Positions 31,129 through 40,217 are shown, numbered from the stretch's first letter. The stretch: 47,641 nt of DNA from Kribbella antibiotica (GCF_004349055.1 NZ_SMKX01000058.1:1-47641), one strand, 5' to 3'. Translations and numbers: made by a program. The notes: generated by a model not told the origin, from the sequence alone.

Positions 31129-31668
31129 ATGGTCAAGCCTGTGGATGTGATCGAGAGACCGGTTGGGATGCCCTGGTCCTGGGGTGCGACGGACCAGGAG
31201 ATCGCGGCGGACTACCCCTGTAGCGGTCGTCTGAGCGGTCCGGTCATCGCGCTCCACCGGGCAATAGATGTCGCCGCCTCGGCCGAGGTGACCTTCCGCT
31301 GGCTCTGCCAGCTCAAGCACGGGACGTACAGCTATCGCCTGCTGGGTGGCGGTCCCAGGGTGCTCACTCCCGGCGCCGACGAGCTCGCCCTAGGACAGCA
31401 ACTGATGATCTTTCAGCTGGTCGACTTCCTGCCCGGCGAGCACCTCACCGGTGAAATACAGCCGGAGCTGGTCAGCCGGTACGGCGCCCTGACCTGCACC
31501 TACGCGGTTCGTCCAACCGGCGACTCGTCATGCCGGATCGTGGTCCGGATCGAGATCGCCGTGCCGACCCCGGCTCGCCGGCTGAGCGCGCTCGCACTCG
31601 CCTGGGGTGACCTGGTGATGATGCGCAAACAGCTTCGCGTCCTCCGGCAGCTGGCAGAGTCGTCATGA
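31129..31668 (+). CDS. SRPBCC (START-like) fold protein, tentative
   Basis: 179 aa, soluble. The pattern of AASAEVTFRWLCQLKHGTYSY early, a middle beta region (GQQLMIFQLVDFLPGEHL) and a long C-terminal helix (MMRKQLRVLRQLAES) suggests the SRPBCC/polyketide-cyclase-like fold, which holds a hydrophobic ligand. The family assignment is tentative. It overlaps the exonuclease gene by 4 bp (ATGA), so the two form a unit. No ribosome binding site is seen before the ATG. Confidence 0.75.
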   Translation: MVKPVDVIERPVGMPWSWGATDQEIAADYPCSGRLSGPVIALHRAIDVAASAEVTFRWLCQLKHGTYSYRLLGGGPRVLTPGADELALGQQLMIFQLVDFLPGEHLTGEIQPELVSRYGALTCTYAVRPTGDSSCRIVVRIEIAVPTPARRLSALALAWGDLVMMRKQLRVLRQLAESS

Positions 31669-32258
31669 AAGCAGTCGATGAGTGGGTCTACGTGGTGACG
31701 GACGTCGAACTCGACGGCCCGTGGATCGGCGTCAACTCCATGCGCTCGTTCGCCTCGGTGGCGGTCTCCCTCAATGGGACCGAGCACGGCCGGTTCGAGG
31801 CCGTGCTGGAGCCGCTGCCGGGGACGGCGCCGGATGCGAAGACACTGGCCTGGTTCGCGGAGCAGCCAGGCGCGTGGGAGGCCGCTACTAGTGACCCAGA
31901 GCCCATCCCGGACGTCATGGCTCGCTATGTCGACTGGCTCAAGGCGCTGCCCTGGCCGCGAACGTTCGCGGCCAGTCCGATGTCGCTCGACGGTCCCTGG
32001 ATCGACTACTACCTCCGCCGCTTCACCCGGTATGGCGTCAGGCAGGGCCCGCGAGAGGAATCCAGGGTCTTTGCCGGCGGCGGCCTGTGCATCACCAGCT
32101 ATGCCGCGGCCGTGACCGGTAGGCCGGTCGCGGAGGTTGGGCCTGACACTTTGCCGAGTGCGTGGTTCGGCGAGATCGAGCACACGCACAAGGCCATCGA
32201 CGACGCCCTCGGCTACGCCAATCTGCTGATCGAGCTGGCTAGCCGCGCGACTGGCTGA
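31665..32258 (+). CDS. DEDDh-type 3'-5' exonuclease-like protein
   Basis: 197 aa. Motif I is DVELDGP (Asp13, Glu15), followed by NSMRSFASVAV, which matches the RNase T/DnaQ-like opening. Asp114 in PWIDYYL is the likely motif II residue. Motif III is HKAIDDALGYANLL with His175 and Asp180. All four metal-binding acids and the general base are therefore present, so activity is plausible. It resembles the small exoribonuclease-like DnaQ proteins of actinobacteria such as Rv2179c. Substrate unknown. Confidence 0.8.
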   Translation: MKAVDEWVYVVTDVELDGPWIGVNSMRSFASVAVSLNGTEHGRFEAVLEPLPGTAPDAKTLAWFAEQPGAWEAATSDPEPIPDVMARYVDWLKALPWPRTFAASPMSLDGPWIDYYLRRFTRYGVRQGPREESRVFAGGGLCITSYAAAVTGRPVAEVGPDTLPSAWFGEIEHTHKAIDDALGYANLLIELASRATG

Positions 32259-32267
32259 CGGTTCAAC

Positions 32268-32286
32268 CATTGCGCGCTGCGCAGTG
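32268..32286 (+). terminator. Hairpin after the exonuclease gene
   Basis: CATTGCGC (32268-32275) pairs with GCGCAGTG (32279-32286) around a 3-nt loop, 10 bp after the stop codon. It also contains one of the TGCGCA motifs that recur in front of the ABC operon, so an operator function is an alternative. Confidence 0.45.
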
Positions 32287-32373
32287 ATCCAGCACACACC
32301 GTGGCAGGATCATCGCGCAGTGCGTTTGTCTGCTCACGATTCGGTGTCTGTGTCTTCTGGTTGGACGAAACCG

Positions 32374-32402
32374 TTGACTTGGTGCCTGCGGCTGCGCAAA
32401 CT
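32374..32402 (+). promoter_or_regulatory. Putative promoter of the Opp/Dpp operon
   Basis: TTGACT (32374-32379), 17 nt, CAAACT (32397-32402). TGCGCA copies at 32393-32398 and 32413-32418 are exactly 20 bp apart and straddle the -10 and start-site region, which fits a regulator binding on one face of the helix. Confidence 0.45.
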
Positions 32403-32490
32403 AGCGCCACTGTGCGCAGATCAATGCAAGAGATCGTGCGTTAGCCAGGTCCTTAGTCAGCTCGTCGGCGGTCTTCGATGGAGGTGAGCA

Positions 32491-33591
32491 GTGAGCGGTG
32501 CGGTCGAGACACCTGCCCCCCAGCTGATCGAAGGGCCGGTGGACGAACCGAGACCTCCGGCAGTGAAGCGGTTCCTGAGCGCCTGGCTGGTTCGTAGGCT
32601 GGCGAAGGCGCTCCTGACGATCTTCCTGGTCTCGACGCTGACGTTCTTCCTGGTCCGGCTGCTGCCGGGCAACCCGGTCGACACGTACATCCAGACGCAG
32701 ATCGCGCAGACCGGCATCTCGTACGCCGACGCTGCGGCCCAGGCGCAGAACCTGTTCTCGCTGGACCCGGACGAGCCGCTGATCCTGCAGTACGTGACCT
32801 ACATGGGCAACCTGGTGCAGGGCGACTTCGGAGTCTCACTGCTCTCACCCGGTACGACGGTCGCCCAGGTCATCCAGACCTACTTGCCATGGACCCTGTT
32901 CTCGGTCGGTATCGCGCAGATCCTGAGCTTCGTGCTCGGGGTCATCGCCGGCATGATCATGGCCTACCGTCGCGAAAGCTGGATCGACCACCTGCTCACG
33001 TCGATCGGCTCGCTGCTGCACGCGATCCCGAACTACATCGTCGCGATCCTGATCGTGGTCTTCCTCGGCGTGAAACTGCAGGTCTTCAACCTCACCGAAG
33101 CCCGCGGTTCCTATACACCAGGCGTCGAACCATCATTCAGCCTCAGCTTCCTCAACGACATCCTGTACCACGCGACGCTGCCGATCCTGGCGTATCTGCT
33201 GACCACCGTCGGCTCCTGGGCGCTGGTGATGAAGTCGTCCACCGTGGAGACCCTCGGCGAGGACTACGTCACGGTCGCCCGAGCTCGCGGCCTGACCGAC
33301 AACCGGATCCGCTCCGGGTACGTCGGACGCAACGCCGTACTGCCGCTGTTCAGCCAGCTCGCGGTGTCGCTCGGCTTCGTGGTCGGCGGCTCGATCTTCG
33401 TGGAGAAGATCTTCGGCTACCAGGGCATCGGGTTCAGCCTCTACAACGCCGTCTCCGGCCGTGACTATCCCGTCCTGCAAGGCATCTTCCTGGTGGTCAC
33501 GATCTCCGTAGTCGTGGCCAACCTGCTCGCCGACGTCCTCTACAGCCGGCTGGATCCGCGGATCCGGGTCGGCGGGAAGGCCAAGGGGTAA
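32491..33591 (+). CDS. Opp/Dpp-type ABC transporter permease, first subunit
   Basis: 366 aa. A short cytoplasmic N-terminus leads to the first TM segment (about residues 40-60) with the family motif FFLVRLLPGNPVD. Five further segments follow. The EAA loop that docks on the ATPase is ETLGEDYVTVARARGLTDNRI. GTG start behind GGAGGTGAG. It is the first gene of a six-gene operon that imports peptides or oligosaccharides; members of this family with carbohydrate substrates are common in Kribbella-like genomes. Confidence 0.94.
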   Translation: MSGAVETPAPQLIEGPVDEPRPPAVKRFLSAWLVRRLAKALLTIFLVSTLTFFLVRLLPGNPVDTYIQTQIAQTGISYADAAAQAQNLFSLDPDEPLILQYVTYMGNLVQGDFGVSLLSPGTTVAQVIQTYLPWTLFSVGIAQILSFVLGVIAGMIMAYRRESWIDHLLTSIGSLLHAIPNYIVAILIVVFLGVKLQVFNLTEARGSYTPGVEPSFSLSFLNDILYHATLPILAYLLTTVGSWALVMKSSTVETLGEDYVTVARARGLTDNRIRSGYVGRNAVLPLFSQLAVSLGFVVGGSIFVEKIFGYQGIGFSLYNAVSGRDYPVLQGIFLVVTISVVVANLLADVLYSRLDPRIRVGGKAKG

Positions 33592-33596
33592 CGGCC

Positions 33597-34502
33597 ATGG
33601 CGACCGAAACTGTCACCTCAGGTGCCCTGGCCGCGATCGGGACGACGGGAGTCTCCCGGTTCTCCGGGATCCTGAGTTCGTTGCGCCGCAGCCCGGCCGG
33701 CTTCATCGGCTTCATCATCGTGGCGCTGCTCGTCCTGATCACCACGATCGGGCCGATCTTCACGCCCACACTCGAGCCGAACATCAAGGAGATCCTGCTG
33801 CCGTCGGGATCACCAGGGCATCTGCTCGGGACCGACAACGAGGGCAAGGACGTCCTGATCCAGATGATCGACGGCGGCCGGTCCGTCATCTTCATCGGAT
33901 TCGTCGCAGCAGCGATCTCCACCGCCCTGGCCATCGCGCTCGGGTCGCTGGCCGCGTACCTCGGCGGTTGGGTCGACTCCGTGGTTGTCACGCTGGCAGA
34001 CGTCGTACTGACTGTGCCGCAGATCGTGTTGCTCGCCGTCCTCGGTGCACTCTTCAAGCTGGACTCACCGCTGTTGCTCGCGCTGTTGGTCGGTGGTTTG
34101 TCCTGGCCAGTGCTGACCCGCGCGGTGCGCTCCCAAGTGCTCTCACTGAAAGAACGTGAGTTCGTCGAGGCGGCCCGGCTGCTCGACCTCGGGACCCCGC
34201 GGGTGGTGTTCGTCGAGATCCTGCCGAACATGGCCAGCTTCATCCTGATGAACTTCATGATCGGGGTCACGAACGCGATCTACTCGCTCGTCGGCCTGTA
34301 CCTGCTCGGCCTCGCGCCACTGACCGGATCGAACTGGGGCATCATGCTGAACCGCGCCTGGATCGCCGGCGCGATCTTCAACGACGCCAGCCTCGGCTTC
34401 ATCCTGAGTCCGGTCGTCGCCATCACGCTGCTCCTGCTCGGTCTGGTCATGATGACCAGGTCGCTCGAGGAGATCCTCAACCCCCGCCTCCGGGACCGGT
34501 GA
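33597..34502 (+). CDS. Opp/Dpp-type ABC transporter permease, second subunit
   Basis: 301 aa. About six TM segments, with LLGTDNEGKDVLIQMIDGGR at about 78-97, the family signature of DppC/OppC proteins. The EAA loop is LKEREFVEAARLLDLGTPRVV. It lies 5 bp after the first permease and forms the heterodimeric channel with it. Confidence 0.94.
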   Translation: MATETVTSGALAAIGTTGVSRFSGILSSLRRSPAGFIGFIIVALLVLITTIGPIFTPTLEPNIKEILLPSGSPGHLLGTDNEGKDVLIQMIDGGRSVIFIGFVAAAISTALAIALGSLAAYLGGWVDSVVVTLADVVLTVPQIVLLAVLGALFKLDSPLLLALLVGGLSWPVLTRAVRSQVLSLKEREFVEAARLLDLGTPRVVFVEILPNMASFILMNFMIGVTNAIYSLVGLYLLGLAPLTGSNWGIMLNRAWIAGAIFNDASLGFILSPVVAITLLLLGLVMMTRSLEEILNPRLRDR

Positions 34503-34507
34503 TCGCC

Positions 34508-35572
34508 ATGACGACAACGTCCCCTGGAGCCGCGCGCGCAACTCGTGGCGGCAGCGGCAAACCCCTCCTCTCGATCCGCGACTTCAAGGTCGAGTACCGA
34601 ACCGGCTCCGGTACGACGGTGCAAGCGGTCCGCGGTGTCGACCTCGACCTCTATCCAGGCGAGAGTCTGGCGCTGGTCGGCGAGAGCGGTTGCGGCAAGA
34701 CCACGTTCGGGCTCGGCCTGTTGCGACTGCTGCCGCGTCTCGGGCACGCGTCCGGCCAGGTCACCTTCAACCGCGGTGACGGGACCGAGATCGACGTACT
34801 GGGTCTTGATGGTCGTGATCTGCGGCAGTTCCGGTGGCGGGATGCCGCGATGGTGTTCCAGGGCGCGATGAACGCGTTCAACCCGGTGCTGAAGATCCGC
34901 GGGCACATGCACGACACGATGCGCGCGCACACCAAGGCGACCAAGCAGGAGATCGAAGAGCGCGCGGCCGAGTTGCTGCGGCTCGTCCGGCTCGAGCCTG
35001 AGCGCGTGATGGACTCGTATCCGCACGAGCTCTCCGGTGGCATGCGGCAGCGCGTACTGATCGCGATGAGCCTGCTGCTGGAGCCCGAGGTGCTGATCCT
35101 CGACGAGCCGACTACGGCCCTCGACATCCTCACCCAGCGCTCGGTGGTCGACGTACTGCATGAGGTACGTGAGCGGCTCGGCTTCTCGATGATCTTCATC
35201 TCGCACGACCTGTCGCTGGCCGCCGAGCTAGCCGACCGGGTCGCCACCATGTACGCCGGCCGCATCATCGAGACCGGTGGTGTCCGCGACATGTTCTACA
35301 AGCCGCGGCATCCGTACACGCTCGGTCTGATCAAGGCCGTGCCGCCGATCGTCGGCGACCTGCCGGACCTCGAGTCGATCCCGGGCGGACCGCCGAGCTT
35401 GGCCAATCTGCCGAAGGGCTGCGCGTTTCACCCGCGCTGCAAGTTCGCCACGGACGAATGCCAGGAGGTGGATCCGCCGTTGATCCCGATCACCGACGAG
35501 CCGGGTGACGCCCACGACGTCGCCTGCATCCACTCGGACGAGGTCCACCTGGAGCGGAGGACGGCCTCATGA
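34508..35572 (+). CDS. Opp/Dpp-type ABC ATPase, DppD-like
   Basis: 354 aa from ATG 34508; a GTG at 34499 overlaps the permease stop and is possible. Walker A is GESGCGKT (58-65), the signature is LSGGMRQR, and Walker B is LILDEPTTALD. The C-terminal oligopeptide-type extension has CAFHPRCKFATDEC. It energises import together with the next ATPase. Confidence 0.94.
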   Translation: MTTTSPGAARATRGGSGKPLLSIRDFKVEYRTGSGTTVQAVRGVDLDLYPGESLALVGESGCGKTTFGLGLLRLLPRLGHASGQVTFNRGDGTEIDVLGLDGRDLRQFRWRDAAMVFQGAMNAFNPVLKIRGHMHDTMRAHTKATKQEIEERAAELLRLVRLEPERVMDSYPHELSGGMRQRVLIAMSLLLEPEVLILDEPTTALDILTQRSVVDVLHEVRERLGFSMIFISHDLSLAAELADRVATMYAGRIIETGGVRDMFYKPRHPYTLGLIKAVPPIVGDLPDLESIPGGPPSLANLPKGCAFHPRCKFATDECQEVDPPLIPITDEPGDAHDVACIHSDEVHLERRTAS

Positions 35573-36609
35573 CTGCTGTCTCGGAAAGCCCCGCCGTACA
35601 AGGCGAAGGTGGTAAGCCGTTGATGACGCTGGACGGCGTCAGCCAGGTGTTCGACACCAAGGCCGGCCCGATCCGCGCGGTCGACCAGGCCAACCTGTCG
35701 ATCAACCCGGGCGAGGTGCTCTGCCTGGTAGGGGAGAGCGGCTCGGGCAAGACCACGGCGGCCCGCATGGCGGCCGGACTGACCCGGCCGAGCGGCGGTC
35801 AGGTCACGTACGACGGCCAGGACATCTGGTCGCTGAAGAAGAACGACTTCAAGGATTTCCGGCGCAGCGTCCAGTACGTCCACCAGGACCCTTACGCGTC
35901 GCTGAACCCGACCCGGACGATCCAGCAGACGCTCACCGCGCCGCTGCTCAAGCACGGTGTGGTGAAGGGCAAGCAGGCCGCCGCCGAGCGTGCGTACGAG
36001 CTGCTCACCAAGGTCGATCTGACGCCACCGGAGAACTACCTCTCGAAATACCCGCACCAGCTATCTGGTGGCCAAAGGCAACGAGTTGCGGTCGCCCGCG
36101 CGCTGACGCTGGACCCGAAGATCATCATCGCCGACGAGTCGACGTCGATGCTCGACGTGTCGATCCGGATCAGTGTGCTGGCGATGCTGGGCCGGTTGCG
36201 CGACGACCTCGGCGTCGGGTTCCTGTTCATCACCCACGACCTCGCGATCGCGAAGTACTTCGGTTGGCGTGGCCGGACCGCGGTGATGTACCTCGGCCGG
36301 ATCGTCGAGTTCGGCCCGACCCCGCGGATCATCAACGCCCCGACGCACCCGTACACGCGGGCGCTGATCGACGCGATCCCGGAGCCAGATCCCGATCTGA
36401 CCCGGACCAAGAACGCGGAATCCCTGCGCAGCCTGGAGATTCCGAGCCTGGCGCACCTGCCGTCGGGCTGCGCGTTTCACCCCCGGTGCGGTCAGTTCGA
36501 GGAGGGGTTGTGCGACGGCAAGGTCCCGCAGCTCGTCCAGATCCGGCCGGGACAGTCAGCCGCCTGTCACGTGGTTGCGCGCGACGGCGCCGATGAGCCG
36601 GCGGCCTGA
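35569..36609 (+). CDS. Opp/Dpp-type ABC ATPase, DppF-like
   Basis: 346 aa. Walker A is GESGSGKT (55-62), the signature LSGGQRQRVAVARAL, and Walker B IIIADESTSMLD, with Ser rather than the more common Pro after DE. The C-terminal HPR-C cluster is CAFHPRCGQFEEGLC. It overlaps the previous ATPase by 4 bp and the next gene by 1 bp. Confidence 0.94.
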   Translation: MTAVSESPAVQGEGGKPLMTLDGVSQVFDTKAGPIRAVDQANLSINPGEVLCLVGESGSGKTTAARMAAGLTRPSGGQVTYDGQDIWSLKKNDFKDFRRSVQYVHQDPYASLNPTRTIQQTLTAPLLKHGVVKGKQAAAERAYELLTKVDLTPPENYLSKYPHQLSGGQRQRVAVARALTLDPKIIIADESTSMLDVSIRISVLAMLGRLRDDLGVGFLFITHDLAIAKYFGWRGRTAVMYLGRIVEFGPTPRIINAPTHPYTRALIDAIPEPDPDLTRTKNAESLRSLEIPSLAHLPSGCAFHPRCGQFEEGLCDGKVPQLVQIRPGQSAACHVVARDGADEPAA

Positions 36610-36815
36610 TGCCCCCGGAGCTGGGGCGGATGGCGCTCGGCTGGGCCGCATTCCTGGTCCTGGCCGCCGGTGTCCTGCTGCTCTCGCTCACCCCCGGTAC
36701 GCCGGAGTTCGTCGTCACGCTGCTCACGTTGTTCTTGGGCCTGTTCCTGGGCCTGATCGTCGTCGCCGCCGCAGTCTGGACCAGGCGCCGTACGAAGCGG
36801 GAAGAAGGCCAGTAA
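36609..36815 (+). CDS. Small two-TM membrane protein in the ABC operon
   Basis: 68 aa. Its ATG shares one base with the ATPase stop (TGATG). Two hydrophobic segments (about residues 9-30 and 33-57) are followed by a basic tail RRRTKREEG. I do not recognise the family. Its place between the ATPase and binding-protein genes suggests it is a subunit or helper of this transporter, although it could be a poorly conserved bystander. Confidence 0.7.
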   Translation: MPPELGRMALGWAAFLVLAAGVLLLSLTPGTPEFVVTLLTLFLGLFLGLIVVAAAVWTRRRTKREEGQ

Positions 36816-36877
36816 TCAACCAGCACCACTGACCCACGCGACGTGCGTGGGGCCAGGATCAGGAAAGGACCGCGAGG

Positions 36878-38719
36878 ATGAGTCCCACCGGCAACAACGA
36901 GTCCGCGGCACGGGCCCGGACGAACGACGTCTCCCGCCGTAACGTGCTCCAGCTGTTCGGTTTCGCCGGTCTCGGCGCCGCCGGGCTGGGCTCGACCGTG
37001 GCGTGCTCACCGAGCAAGCCCACCGCCGAAGGCGGCGCCGGCGGCGACAAGGAGTTCCACGGCGCGTACCCGTACCAGCTGCCGCCGAAGGGCCACTTCA
37101 ACCTGGCCGCCGGTGTCACCGACGGCGTCCAGGCGGCCAACAGCCCGTACAACGACCTGGTCTATCCCAGCGGCGGCCTGTACTACTGGGCCGACAAGAA
37201 GTGGGAATACATGCTGGCCGAGTCCGGCACGCTGGACGAGAAGGCGAGCACCTACACCCTCAAGCTGCGCTCCGGCCTGACCTGGAGCGACGGTACGCCG
37301 CTGACCAGCAAGGACGTCGTCGCGACCTTCAACCTGCACTGGCTGATGCGCCAGCAGTCCTGGACCTTCCTGTCCGACATCAAGGCCACCGACGACACCA
37401 CGATCGTCTTCTCGATCGGTACGCCGTCGACCGTGCTCGAGCGGTACATCATGCGCGCCCCGATCCTGCCCGCGGCCGTGTACGGCGAGTGGGCGACCAA
37501 GGCCGAGACGCTGCGCAAGGCCAAGGGCAGCCTGGACGACGGCGAGGGCAAGACCCTCAACGGTGACTTCCAGAAGTTCCGCCCGGAGAACCCGATCGTG
37601 TCCGGCCCGTTCAACTACGACGTCAAGTCCATGACGAACTCGCAGATGACGCTGGTCAAGAACCCCAAGGGCCTGTTCGCCGACAAGATCGGCTTCACCA
37701 AGGTCGTGCTCTACAACGGTGAGACCTCCGACATCACCCCGACCGTAATGGACAAGTCGGTCGACTACGCGACCCACGGCTTCGCAGTGGCGAGCGAGAA
37801 GTCCCTGCAGAGCAACGGGTTCCGGATCCTCCGGCCGCCGGTGTACTCCGGTCCCGCGCTGGTCTTCAACTACACCACGCACCCCGAGTTCGCCGATGTC
37901 CGGGTCCGGCAGGCGATCGCCTACATCCTGGACCGCAACGAGAACGGCACCATCGCGCTCGGCGAGTCCGGCAAGGCCTGCAAGTTCATGGCCGGCTTCT
38001 CCGACCAGACGGTCCCGGACTGGGTATCGGACGCGGACCAGAAGAAGCTGCAGCCGTACGAGAAGGACTTCGCGAAGGCCACCCAGCTGCTCACCGCCGC
38101 TGGCTGGAAGAAGTCCGGCGACAAGTGGCAGACCCCGGCCGGTAAGCCCGCGGCGTACGACATCAAGTTCCCGACCGAGTTCGCCGACTGGAACCCCGCC
38201 GCCACCAACGCGGCCGACCAGCTGACGAAGTTCGGCTTCAACATCACCAAGCGCGGGATCACCTTCACCCAGCTGAGCCCCGACGTACTGGAGGGCAAGT
38301 TCGACCTCGCCATCCAGAGCTGGGGCGCCTCGTCGCACCCGCACCCGTACTTCTCGTTCGTCCAGGACCTCTACGCCTTCAACTACGTGACGGCCGCGAA
38401 CTCCGGCGGTAAGGGCATGAACTTCCCGCTCAAGCAGAAGATCTCCACCGGCGACATCGACCTGAAGGCCGTCGTCGACAAGTCCGCCCAGGGCCTGGAT
38501 CTCGAAGAGCAGAAGAAGAACGTCACCGCCGCGGCGCTGGCCTTCAACGAACTGCTCCCGATCATCCCGCTCTGGGAGCGCTACGGAAACAACCCCGCCC
38601 TCGAAGGCAAACGAGTGGCGAAGTTCCCCGCCGACGACGACCCGATCCTGAAGAACGCCCCGTACGCCGACAACTTCGTCATCATGGGCATGTACTCCGG
38701 CAAGGTCGCACCGGTTTAA
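36878..38719 (+). CDS. ABC transporter substrate-binding lipoprotein, family 5
   Basis: 613 aa. The N-terminus has a twin-arginine-like motif SRRNVLQ (19-25), a hydrophobic stretch and a lipobox with Cys43, so it may be a Tat-exported lipoprotein. The family 5 fold is shown by LRSGLTWSDGTPLTSKDVV and LVFNYTTHPEFADVRVRQAI. It feeds peptides or oligosaccharides to the permease pair encoded upstream. The binding protein is the last gene of the operon here, an uncommon position. AAAGGA lies ahead of the ATG. Confidence 0.93.
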   Translation: MSPTGNNESAARARTNDVSRRNVLQLFGFAGLGAAGLGSTVACSPSKPTAEGGAGGDKEFHGAYPYQLPPKGHFNLAAGVTDGVQAANSPYNDLVYPSGGLYYWADKKWEYMLAESGTLDEKASTYTLKLRSGLTWSDGTPLTSKDVVATFNLHWLMRQQSWTFLSDIKATDDTTIVFSIGTPSTVLERYIMRAPILPAAVYGEWATKAETLRKAKGSLDDGEGKTLNGDFQKFRPENPIVSGPFNYDVKSMTNSQMTLVKNPKGLFADKIGFTKVVLYNGETSDITPTVMDKSVDYATHGFAVASEKSLQSNGFRILRPPVYSGPALVFNYTTHPEFADVRVRQAIAYILDRNENGTIALGESGKACKFMAGFSDQTVPDWVSDADQKKLQPYEKDFAKATQLLTAAGWKKSGDKWQTPAGKPAAYDIKFPTEFADWNPAATNAADQLTKFGFNITKRGITFTQLSPDVLEGKFDLAIQSWGASSHPHPYFSFVQDLYAFNYVTAANSGGKGMNFPLKQKISTGDIDLKAVVDKSAQGLDLEEQKKNVTAAALAFNELLPIIPLWERYGNNPALEGKRVAKFPADDDPILKNAPYADNFVIMGMYSGKVAPV

Positions 38720-38759
38720 TCGTTCGCTTCTGACCCGGATGTTTGGTTGGGTCGGTCGG

Positions 38760-40217
38760 GTGATCACCGTGCGCGAGATCGACCCGGCCGACCCTGTTCT
38801 GTTCGATGCCTGGTACGACGCCCTCCATGCGGGCGCTGTCGAGGGCCGTGAGGCAGCGGTGATCGAAGGGCGCGAGGCGCTCGGGGGTTCGCTGCGCAGA
38901 GGCTCACCGGTGAAGGCGCGGATCCCTATCGCTGCCTTTGACGGCGATAGGGTCGTCGGCGCGCTGCTGTTCGAGTACCGGCTGGCCGACAACCTGGACA
39001 GCGTGTCGGTCGAGATCGACGTACCTGTGGAGCATCGGCGGCGCGGGGTCGGTACGGCGTTGTGGCAGTGGGCTGTGACCCGGGCCGCGCAGCTCGGGCG
39101 GACGATCTTCCAGACCGAACTCGGCGTACCGTCCGAGCCGTATTCCGGCGCGGAGTTCGCGGCGCGGCTTGGTTTCGTCGTCGAGCACGTCGAGGATCAC
39201 CTCGTCGTTCAGCTCCCGTACGACGAGGAGCGGTTGGCCGGGCTGCGTGCGTCGGCGGGCGTTCTTGAGGGGTACACGCTGACTTCGTGGGCAGGGGTTT
39301 GCCCGCCTGAGCACCTCCAGGCGTACGCCGACCTGCACACGGCGATGGATAACGACGTACCGACCGGCGGGATGACCCGTGAGACGGTGCCGTGGACCGT
39401 CGAGAAGCTGGAGGCGAGTGAGCAGCGGACCGATCGCAGCTACCTCGCGCTGGTCACGATGGTGCACACCGAAGCCGGTGACCCGGCCGGGTACACGCTG
39501 ATGTACGTCCCGCGCACCAATCCGGTCGATGTCCAGCAGGATGACACGCTCGTCCTTCGCGACCACCGCGGTCACAACCTCGGCACTCATCTGAAGCTGG
39601 CAAACCTTGACCAGCTTGCCAGACACCGCACCACGCAGACGTACCTGCACACGTGGACGGCGCTCTCCAACACCGCTATGCAGAAGGTCAACGCCCGCTT
39701 CGGTTTCTACACCGTCGAGCAGAACCAGGAGCTGGAGCTCACCCGCCCCAACCTCCGTCCCGCTGCGCGCGGTGTCATCGTTGACCCGGCCGACCGCATC
39801 CTGCTGGTCCGCTTCGAGTTCCCCGACGGCCCGCTCTGGGCGACGCCGGGTGGCGGGCTGGAGCCGACCGAGTCGCTGCTCGAAGGGCTACGTCGCGAGC
39901 TCACCGAAGAGGTCGGCTTGTCGCTCGAGGCCGACCCGCCGCACGTCTGGCACCAGGAAGTAGTTGCCGAAGGCCACGCTGATGGCTTCGACGGTGTCAT
40001 CAACGACTACTTCCTCATCCGTACGCCGGAGTTCGAGCCGGCAGGAACTTTCACGGCCGATGAGCTCGCCGCCGAGAATGTTCACGAGCAGCGCTGGTGG
40101 ACCCTCGACGAACTCCGTGCCCACGAAGGACGCTTCGCTCCCAGCAACCTCCCGACGCTCCTCGCAGACCTGCTCCACACCGGCCCACCCACGATCCCGC
40201 TGTCGTTGGGCCTGTGA
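38760..40217 (+). CDS. GNAT-GNAT-NUDIX fusion protein
   Basis: 485 aa. The frame opens at ATG 38739, but MITVREIDPAD from GTG 38760 looks like the natural GNAT start; neither has a strong ribosome site. Domain 1 is GNAT with EHRRRGVGTALWQWA. Domain 2 is GNAT with LRDHRGHNLGTHLKLANL. A NUDIX hydrolase domain follows from about residue 330, and its box fits the GX5EX7REUXEEXGU pattern at residues 364-386, ending in RRELTEEVGL. All domains look intact. It could acetylate one substrate and hydrolyse a nucleotide derivative of another, but no joint pathway is known to me. Confidence 0.88.
   Translation: MITVREIDPADPVLFDAWYDALHAGAVEGREAAVIEGREALGGSLRRGSPVKARIPIAAFDGDRVVGALLFEYRLADNLDSVSVEIDVPVEHRRRGVGTALWQWAVTRAAQLGRTIFQTELGVPSEPYSGAEFAARLGFVVEHVEDHLVVQLPYDEERLAGLRASAGVLEGYTLTSWAGVCPPEHLQAYADLHTAMDNDVPTGGMTRETVPWTVEKLEASEQRTDRSYLALVTMVHTEAGDPAGYTLMYVPRTNPVDVQQDDTLVLRDHRGHNLGTHLKLANLDQLARHRTTQTYLHTWTALSNTAMQKVNARFGFYTVEQNQELELTRPNLRPAARGVIVDPADRILLVRFEFPDGPLWATPGGGLEPTESLLEGLRRELTEEVGLSLEADPPHVWHQEVVAEGHADGFDGVINDYFLIRTPEFEPAGTFTADELAAENVHEQRWWTLDELRAHEGRFAPSNLPTLLADLLHTGPPTIPLSLGL

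Noticed and set aside
38571..38584. CebR-like GGGAGCGCT sequence inside the ABC binding-protein gene
   Set aside because: It lies deep in coding sequence, is only half symmetric, and is explained by the codons for Trp-Glu-Arg.
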